From NCBI GenBank assembly GCA_036245805.1, contig BTRK01000003.1:19550292-19614291 (forward strand): a DNA stretch of 64,000 bases, in the 5' to 3' direction. Origin of the DNA: Pristionchus mayeri. Lineage: Eukaryota > Nematoda > Chromadorea > Rhabditida > Neodiplogasteridae. Below are positions 56,240-64,000 of the stretch, piece by piece. Each line of letters opens with the position of its first letter. Within the stretch, counting starts at the first letter, position 1. The notes under the pieces are model-generated. The model saw only the letters and a list, made by a program, of their open reading frames with translations. It did no database searches and was not told the origin of the DNA. A program made the translations under genes and the position numbers.

Positions 56240-59200
56240 TCAGAAGCATCCCCGCAGATCACACAGCGCGTCGTAGTCGTTGATGAATACGCGCACTTCC
56301 GAATCTTCCAGCATCTGTAACAACAATCCATTTACAAGGATGCTATGTTGCACCAGTATGCATAGAATAGCTTAGAGAGACACCCCGCAACCCACATATA
56401 GAGCAGGTATTAGGATTATTCGGCTATTCGGCGTTTGTTGTGAATTGCGAAATCAGAGGAGTGGAATTGCGACTTCGCAATGAGCACCAATCATAAACTC
56501 TAGTAGGGTACCTGCTTGCTTAGTCCATACTCGATGACTGCTCTATGAATGAAGAGGTACTGCAGGTCAGTCTGCACCGAACCGTGCCTCTTCGTCCGAA
56601 GATCGACCACGATCTAAAAGTTGTTTTCCATGCCATCCATCTGTCACTTCCTCTCGTCGTCTCGCACTCTCCATAGATACAACGCTCTCGCGTCCCTCTG
56701 ACGCTGCTGTCTCTCATGAGTCATAAACGCGTTTCGTCTCCCTCTTTCTCTTCCATGTATGGAGGGACGAGGACTCCCTTTCCCGTAGCATCGATAGTTT
56801 AGTGGTAGAATGCTCGCCTCCCACGCGGGCGGCCCGGGTTCGATTCCCGGTCGATGCAACTCCTTTTGTTTACAAAGATACTCTGTATTTAAAAGCGCCC
56901 TCTGTATTTCCCTGTTCCTGCGTATTAACATAAGAAAAATTAAACAAGGGCAATGTTTTCAACTCGTGAAATGTTGACCTCCTTTGCAGTCTTCGTCTCT
57001 CCCTTCTGCAGACTCGTCGAGAGCAGATCGAGGGCGACGATTGTGCCCGTTCGACCGATGCCTGCAATTAGTTTGAAAATAATGAAAACTAAATCATATA
57101 TTTGGACTAATTCGATACTAATTGGCTCATAGTCATAATTGGCTCATAGGCTCAACGGTACCACAATTTTCGCTATCATTAGAATAGATCACACGGATAG
57201 TATACCACAATACTAATTGTTCTGACGTGTTAAATATATTCGAATTTTAGGTATTATACCTGCCGAGCAGTGGATGGCAGTGGGCGTGAGATTCTTGATC
57301 TTCTCGAGTAGCTTGAAGCAGGTGAGAGATTCCATCGGCACTCCCCGATCTGGCCAGTCGCTCCACAAGATGTGCTCGATTTCGAAAGTCTCCTGAATCA
57401 GGGAATAGGAGTACGGTAATCGATTAGAAGGATACGGCACTCACAAATCCGCTGCTGATAGACAGCAATGTGATCGTCAATGGTTGCTCTTGCTCCTTGG
57501 TCAGTGCCCTCAATCGAAAAGAACCAAATGCTACCTGGAATACGATAGGTTCGAAGAGTACGGTAGGTGTCATTGAGTACGGTAGGATACGGTACCTCTT
57601 GTCCCACTGTGTCAGGCCAGTACTGCTCGCACTTTTTCTTGCCACATTCCATTATGTTGCACAGCATGACGATCGATCTGACATATATCGAGGTCAACGA
57701 TCAAAGATCACTCGCCCACCTGCACTTCGTCTGCCACACCATGCGCCAGAAATCCTCGATCGTCGAAGTCATAGGAGCCTGAATCGATCTATACCATACT
57801 ACACCCAATGCTACCGTAATCCCACAAATATGAAAGATATGGAAGTATACCTGAGTGCAGATGTATCTGCGCTGAGAGTCCGACACCTCGACCCAGTTGG
57901 CGTTGATGTAGTCGCTTCCGCCATCATTTAGGACCACGCGGGATTCATCAACGCAGTAGACGTCTGGAGTACGGTAGCTTACGGTATCTGGTTTTCAGGA
58001 TCGTACCCAAGTATCGATTCTTGTCCGGATTCGAGTGAAAAGCGATCCTCGGCTTGTCCCCAATCGGATGCGTTTCCAACCTCATCTGGCTAAACTCGGC
58101 TAGCAGTCCCTGGATGCCGATCTGAATATTTTTTTTCCGTTTTAACCGATTTTTTCTGTTGATTACAGTATACCTTGCAGGCGTTCCGCACGAACTCTTG
58201 CAGGGAAGTCTTCTCGTCGGTGCCATTAGCGACTTTTGATCGCGCAAGCTGTAATATTCTCACTATAGTTTGCATTCTAACAATCGTTTCTTTAAAAAGT
58301 TAGTCACATTCAACTTCCCGCGCAACTGTGACAAATGAAGTGGTCACAATAAAAAAATACGAGCCTCGTGGAATTGGGTGGAAACTAACCAAATCGAGCG
58401 CTTTTCGATACTTTCTCTCGATGTCTTCCAATCGAGCTGCCAACGCATCCCTTTCCCTCTCTGCTTTTTCAGCTCGTGCTAACAACTCAGCTTCCGATGA
58501 CTGAAAGCATTACGTTTACTGTGGTGGCGCATGTGAAATTAAAGGAGGAGTAAACTCAATATTCAATTTTTTAAGCTAGCATATGCACTGCCTAGAGCTC
58601 CACAACGATAGGAAGCTCCGAAATTTTCACATTGATATCTCCATTCCAAACATAGTTATAGCTAGTTGGCTGGAAGCCAGATCAGGGAAAGCTCAGGGAA
58701 GGGGCGAGATAGCATGCGACTTGAAGAGAGTGCGTCCCTAGGTGAAACATATTCCAACCGGGCGCGCGTTTGCATTTACTCCTCCTTTAAGAAAAGGAGA
58801 GGGGTTTTTTTAAATTTCCTTCAATTTATTAAGGTGATACGATGGTCTGATCTCGATTACATTCAGTTTTACAAAGCATAGGAATCAGAAAAAAAACGAA
58901 GACTGACCTTCTTTTCCGTTTTCGCCAGAGAGGGTCGAGGCGGGGGTACGGGTGGAAGAGGTGGTAGGGGTTTGGAATGTGACGGAGATTCGAGAATTGG
59001 TGTGGTGGAAGTGCAGGGAAGATCTTGCAGGAAGGGATTGTAAGATGATGATGATGGAATACTGCAAAATTTAAATTAAAATCAGATCCATTTGGAGGAG
59101 ATGAGAAACCTTTCGTCGATAGGAGAAATTGAACGAGGTGAAGGAGATTCAGCGGTTGGGAGAGCCGCTTCTTGCATGTGTTCCTAGGTAATTATAGGAA

Positions 59201-62127
59201 ATATGAATTGCGACCTCGAATTATGATTAGAAAACCAACCAGCTTGTATTTCTCGACAAAGTCATAGATGAATTGAATGTCCTTCTTCCGTATCTTCGAT
59301 GGATCTTGACCACCGGCCTACAATTTATGTCGATTGACAATGGATTTCACAACATTCTCACCACGAGAACCTGCGTGATCGAATCAGTTAGGTGTGATTC
59401 ATGCTTCATTCCTCCTCTCCAGTGGATTCTCTCCACTTCTTTTTCCGGAGGTTGCAAGAAGGGCGCGCTGAAATTTATGGATGGATAACCTATTTCGCTT
59501 TGAGATTCCGTAGTTTTTGCTCTACGCATAATATTGGAATAGTAGTCAGGTCAGATATGTTCTTACCTGGGAAGAATTGGCCACATCCACTTCTCGTTAA
59601 TCTTCCGAGCAAGATCTCTGTTCGAGTCACTGACGAATTTGACCATTTTTCGAAAACTCATCGAAATTGAGAAGACCTGTAGAAAAAAGTATACTTTCAA
59701 AATAATGAATCACGTTACCCCCAGCCATGCTAATTTTCAATGAATGGATCCAAACCTGTCCTTTCATGGTGATTCCAATAACTCCTTCGGGAAAATGGCG
59801 AGTGGCGATATAAATGAAATCTTCCAATATTCTTCCCGAGTAAATGAGCATGGATGGATCGAGATAGAATATGTAGAAGAAGCCGCGCTTCGTTACGAGG
59901 TAAACAGCTCCCTCTCTCGATGAAGACTGCAAATTGCCAACTGTTTTCAAATACTGTCTACTGGAGATTCCAAAAGGAGGCGGCTGTGAGAGAAACATGA
60001 CACAATTCCAGTGAAAAATAAATAACTAACATTAATCGATATGGGGTAATCGGAATCGCTCTCAGATGGGTATATCAAACTCGACGGTGGTTTGCAATTG
60101 ATCTGATCTCCGGCTTCATGTGACCACAGCATTTGGACCTTAAAGTAGATTTTTTTTGTTTTATTAAATATCATGCTAAAGTTTACTGAATCTATGTGAA
60201 AATATTTTACTTGTATCTGTAGTATCATTCAGATCACTCTAATCAATATTGTTTGTCTACAAGTTTCATGAAGTGCACTTCCACCTTCAGCATACTTTCT
60301 CCCTTATTCGAGGAGTAGACGAGGAGATTCGATGGCTCAGAATTTGACTCGAGGTGCATTTTGACGAAACAGGCAGCGTTTCCATCGAAGAATCGAGATT
60401 GCCCGCTTTCCGTGCAGTACAATTGAATGCTGCCACCCTCGCCTCCTCGACTATTCTGCGAAAATGAAGATAAATATTGATAAACTTGCCGAAATAAAAA
60501 AGGTAAAGGTGCAGCCACGTCAAACGATTTTACAGACGTAAACGATTACGCTAGGGGGTAGAGCGGTTAGGCCGACTACTGCTAGGTATTGCCGCAATAA
60601 TTGAATTGTAAGTAAAGGAAATATTAAAATACCTTGGCAATGCCTATCAAGGCGAGGAACTTGTGATATTTATCAGCACGATAGTCGACGATTCGACATC
60701 GTTCTTTTATCTTGTGATCGACGGTGAACTTCTTCACGGGAGCGGAATGATCTGAACACGTTAATGTCAAAGTATCGCACCCTAGTTAGTACAATTTTAT
60801 ATACTGCTCATTCTCAATAATTTTTAAATGTTTAAAGAATTTGCAACGGTCAGCAGATGACCTAGCTCAATACACAGTTATTTTACGAGTTTCACGCCTT
60901 CAAATTTCAAACTGCTCACTAGGGTTGGCAATACGAGGGGACGTTACGAGCTCGTTATCCTCCCCCTCCTGTTATTTCGCAATCCGAGGAGGGGGGGGGG
61001 CGTAACGAGCTCGTAATCTCCCCTCGTGTTGCCAACCCTACTGCTCACCATCGAGTGCCCAGTGGAAGACCGTCGTGTCATGAGTGACGAAGCCGATTGT
61101 GCCCTCATCGATCCATCTATGATACTAATAATAATATTTTTATTTAGACAATAATAATAATTCTACAGTTCAGGGAGAAACATCAGTAGAAAGGGAAAGA
61201 GATGATAATGAACGAATATCATTGTTGTGCGTAGTTGAATAGCCTCAAACAGGGGACGTCTCTAACATACCTCCAGTAGATGACGACCTCGTGATTATTA
61301 TGTGACTTCACCATCTTATCCTGTTCGATGTCGATGAGTTGTAGCATCTTGCCGTCTGCAACGGATTTCACCTGCTTTTCCCAGAAATTTCGGAACTAAT
61401 CAACACATCGTGTTCCAGTTCGCACGAAGGAATTGATGCTATGCATCATTCTCATTCTAGGACCATTAAATTGGCTACTCTAATCGTCCTTTTAGCATAC
61501 TTTCTGTCATATTTGGTAAAGAAAAATAATCGTGCTGCACAAGATAACACCTATTTATTTCCTTTCTGACTCTTAGTCTCATTATCACTCCCTCCTCACC
61601 CCTTTCTCGTTCATTTTTATTTGCTATTGTGCGGAAAGAGAGCAAACTATCAGATCAATTCCAAATTACGCCAATCACTCACGTCTGACTGCGACTATCT
61701 TCCTTCGTGGATGCATTATAGCAGAATCGGCAGGAATCGGAAGTTCCAAGGGCTCTTTTGAATTCTCCAGATCGATGACTGTGACGGAAGTGGAGTTCAT
61801 CGCCTGATGTGCACCATTATTATCATACAAAGAAATATTTTCCCTTTTCTCCTTCTACCTCCCCTTCACTCTGACATGTTCAGTACTTGTTGACGCATAC
61901 CTGTACCTTATGATCAACAAATTAAACATGCTGCATACCTTGTCCCTACAAGCAATGAACCTATCCGATTCCATTGTCACCATGTCAAAACATATTTGCG
62001 AGGTGGTGATGTCGAAATCTCTGAGCTGAAAAAAAATCTCTGAGCTTTGAGAAAATGATGAAATTGTGATATTTGCATATCGATCACGCACCTCCAGAAT
62101 TGGAGTCATTTGAATAGGATGAGTCAT
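56240..62127 (-). CDS. Clathrin-propeller / coiled-coil / protein tyrosine phosphatase fusion
   Basis: From ATG 62127: propeller exons (FDMVTMESDRFIACRDK; ADSAIMHPRRKIVAVR; EVVIYW; IGFVTHDTTVFHWALDG; RIVDYRADKYHKFLALIG; GNAACFVKMHLESN; AVYLVTKRGFFYIFYLDPS; GVIGITMKGQVW) and a linker helix; KDIQFIYDFVEKYKL; a Pro-rich exon with NPF and PLPPLPPVPPPRPSL; the coiled-coil exon (ARAEKAERERDALAARLEDI, RKYRKALDL). Its phase 0 donor meets a phase 0 PTP exon that lacks its own ATG. The PTP has KNRY, DYINANWVEVS, YICTQAPM, EQYWPD, WSDWPDRGVP, the active site HCSAGIGRTG complete, and Q-loop VQTDLQY. Stop TGA 56240-56242. About 830 residues. A PTP acts on phosphotyrosine, so an active enzyme tethered by a clathrin-like domain is predicted. 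Two separate genes remain possible. Confidence 0.78.
56788..56858 (+). tRNA. tRNA-Gly(CCC)
   Basis: The 71-nt gene has acceptor GCATCGA pairing with TCGATGC and box A TAGTTTAGTGG. Its anticodon arm CTCGC-CTCCCAC-GCGGG gives anticodon CCC, and box B is GGTTCGATTCC. It lies antisense inside the second-last region of the PTP gene, in the intron between the exon after the active site and the exon with VVDLRTKRHG. Confidence 0.93.
60920..61040. mobile_element. hAT-type MITE with 8-bp target duplication
   Basis: The 121-bp hairpin has ends TAGGGTTGGCAATACGAGGG and its near reverse complement. The direct repeat CTGCTCAC flanks it (60912-60919 and 61041-61048). It is in a propeller intron of the fusion gene. 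Same class as 54034-54171. Confidence 0.9.
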
Positions 62128-62527
62128 GTTGAAAGTGGGGCAAGTTGAGGTTGCAATATAATCTCTTTCCGACCCTGAAATGGCTTCGTCATGAACTGAA
62201 ACTATGTATGGCACTTCAAATTGCAAAAATGACGAACGAAATGGAACGTTTGAAATGGAAATCATATGAGAAGAGGCGGGCGCGCAAGCTGGGAAGGCAT
62301 GTAGTGATAAGACCCCTTTCCTCCCTCCTTATCGTATTGGCAAACACGCAGCGACGTTTCGAGATGGGGTCGGGTGAGGAATGAGTCAGTGGAAAGGGCG
62401 AAGCGGCGTGAGTCACACCTTTGTTTTCATTCGAATGTTCAAGTTTCAGTGCTGCTCAGCGGGTGTAATGTGTTGATGATATAGGGCGAGCATTCATTGA
62501 GCAATCACTTCTTTATCGAATGATAGT
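62128..62527. other. Intergenic region
   Basis: A 400-bp gap between the fusion gene start and the 3' end of the next family member, same strand. It should hold the fusion gene's promoter. No exon seen. Confidence 0.45.
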
Positions 62528-64000
62528 CTAGTTGAACAGCGACGAATAGTCGGTTCTCTCAATCGGGTACAGCTCGGCTTGCCCCGCTCTCGAGTTCCCG
62601 TTCGACTTATTCTCTTTGGGCGACGAAACTCCGTTATTGTTCTTCTCCGACGGCGAAGTTGGCGCGTCATCTTCGCTAGCCAGCTGAATTTAATATTTTT
62701 AATAATTTAGTAAAAAAATATATTTTAAGCTAACAATGCACATGGCCTCTCGGCACTTCTTCTTCAGTTGATAATACTTATGTGCAATGTCGTCCTTCTC
62801 CTTCTCTGCTCTCTCCACTCGCTCCGTTAAATCGCTGTTCAGTGCCTGCGAATTTTTTTTTCGAAAGAAAAATAGAAAAATGCTCACTTCGCACTTTCTG
62901 AGTCGAGCTTTAATCGCATCCAACTCTTTCTCAGCTCTAGCCGCTCGGTCATTCGGTTCATCATTGTGCCTCTGTGAATTGTTAATTATTAATTATTGAT
63001 TATTTTCACATTTCATCTTCTTACTTCGGATGGCGATCCTCCGAATATAGGCGTGTCTTGATTTCGACTTTGAACGCTCGCAGGCGAATCTCTAGATAGT
63101 TGAAGCGAGCTTGGAGATCGTCCCTCCTTCTCACTCGAGTCTATGTAGATAGTCTGAAATTTACATATTTTTCATCATATTATTCTATTTCTAAGCATCT
63201 TTCATAATTTCTGGGTCATTTATCATAGAGATTTCAATCTCCCCATATTTTCTTGAGCATACGCGGAAAGTTGCACTAACATCATAGCTGGCTCCAGTGT
63301 ACGTCGGCAGATCTTCCTTCCTCACAGTGAATGGATCTGGAGAGGAAGCGAAGGCAAGTGAAGGAGGAGGTTTGAACCTCGACGATATGCCAGCACCCGG
63401 ATCCGAGTCGAGTTGGATGTTCTGAAATGTGATTATTTCGATCGATAATTTTGCTTTTTCAGTTCAATCTCACGTCACAAGCACATTTCACTGTGTTCAC
63501 TCCAATTGACTGTTCAGAAATTTTTTTAAAAATCATGAACGTTTTAGAGCCAAATTACTCACGTCATAATTCACAGCGCCTTCGTACGATGTCGTATCCT
63601 CTCCTCTGATGTCGTAGACACTGGATCGGGCGCTGCGAGTGACTGAGAGCGAGGAAAGGGACGAGATGGGAGCCAATGAGACTCGCTCAGATTGTGAGCG
63701 CACATCCAGATCCAGTTGATGGATGTCCTACAATTCCATTTACTGGATAGGAATCAAAATCATTTTTACATCGTAGTTTGCCGTTTTAATGCTGTCTTCC
63801 TTTGAGAAGAGACTCGTCGGAGAAGTGAAAGGCAGCGAAGGAGGTGAGGGAGGAGCGGGAAATCGCTCAGCCACAAAGCGAGCATTCGATGAAGCCATGT
63901 CAATTCGGAACTCCTCAAAGTCGATCTTTGATCTTCTAAAAATTTGTTGTCTTACGTCATCACTCGCCGTTGCCTTGGGCGTCGGGGCAAAGCCGATGGT
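62528..64000 (-). CDS. Coiled-coil protein with tandem Tyr-Asp-x-Ile exon repeats (5' part outside window)
   Basis: The exons from the window end down are phase 0. Units of about 50 residues each begin with an Ile/Asp-rich start (DIHQLDLD; NIQLDSD; TIYIDSS) and end in a Tyr-Asp tail (IKTANYD; EGAVNYD; TYTGASYD), so each junction reads YD-D/N/T-I. The unit bodies are Ser/Pro-rich (FPAPPSPPSLPFTSPTS; SSLSSLSVTRSARSS; SSLQLSRDSPASV). Two coiled-coil exons follow (RAARAEKELDAIKARLRKCE; LTERVERAEKEKDDIAHKYY), then a Ser/Asn-rich tail ending TDYSSLFN and TAG 62528-62530. A propeller may be encoded beyond 64000, as in the sister genes. Confidence 0.7.

Noticed and set aside
56644..56931. 95-codon minus ORF over the tRNA-Gly
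   Set aside because: It is the reverse strand of the tRNA plus intron sequence; the phosphatase exons on this strand use other frames.
60545..60600. tRNA-like GGGGGTAGAGCGGTTAGG
   Set aside because: It resembles a box A but has no box B at the right distance.

Overview
This is nuclear DNA from a nematode, most likely a free-living rhabditid-type worm. Genes are dense, with short exons and introns ending in TTTCAG. Two genes encode nematode-type 7TM chemoreceptors, and one gene carries a tyrosine phosphatase domain of the nematode type. Inverted-repeat DNA elements sit in many introns. I cannot name the species. All exon joins are read by eye from splice signals, reading phase and family alignment; no transcript supports them.

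Layout. At 0.2-0.6 kb is a small plus-strand ORF pair. At 1-5.7 kb is a minus-strand flavin monooxygenase with a 1.7-kb fold-back element in one intron. At 6.5-8.7 kb is a plus-strand phytanoyl-CoA dioxygenase. At 8.9-11.1 kb is a str-type chemoreceptor. At 12.9-16.8 kb is an unusual acidic/TM/coiled-coil/TM/PDZ protein. At 17.4-19.3 kb is a second chemoreceptor, followed by a small unknown gene, a TAZ zinc-finger protein (20.5-21.2 kb), a coiled-coil/PDZ gene with an apparent frameshift (21.5-22.4 kb) and an MRG15-like chromo-barrel protein (23.1-24.9 kb).

From 25.7 to 38.5 kb, and again from 56 kb to the window end, lies the most striking content. It is a same-strand family of genes built from a clathrin heavy chain N-terminal beta-propeller plus its short linker, a Pro/Ser-rich region and a recurring coiled-coil exon. 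None keeps the alpha-helical clathrin leg. Two copies look complete (30.0-33.8 and 35.9-38.5 kb), one is 5'-truncated (25.7-26.9 kb), and one (56.2-62.1 kb) appears to run in phase from propeller through coiled coil into a complete tyrosine phosphatase with its catalytic motifs present. Related genes carry the coiled-coil exon without a visible propeller (21.5, 29.3 and 62.5-64 kb). The last also has tandem exons whose junctions spell Tyr-Asp-x-Ile, which fits the YxxPhi class of sorting motif. NPF and PPPY motifs occur in other members. I infer an endocytosis or signalling adaptor family; nothing here proves function.

From 39.1 to 55.1 kb is a tandem array of four copies of a GNAT-like acetyltransferase gene. 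Each is duplicated with its promoter and 3' flank; one copy is broken and two carry elements in introns. Inserted elements include tRNA-like fold-backs, hAT-type MITEs with clear 8-bp target duplications and a 2.5-kb inverted-repeat element. tRNA-Leu(CAG), a decayed copy of it, and tRNA-Gly(CCC) complete the set.
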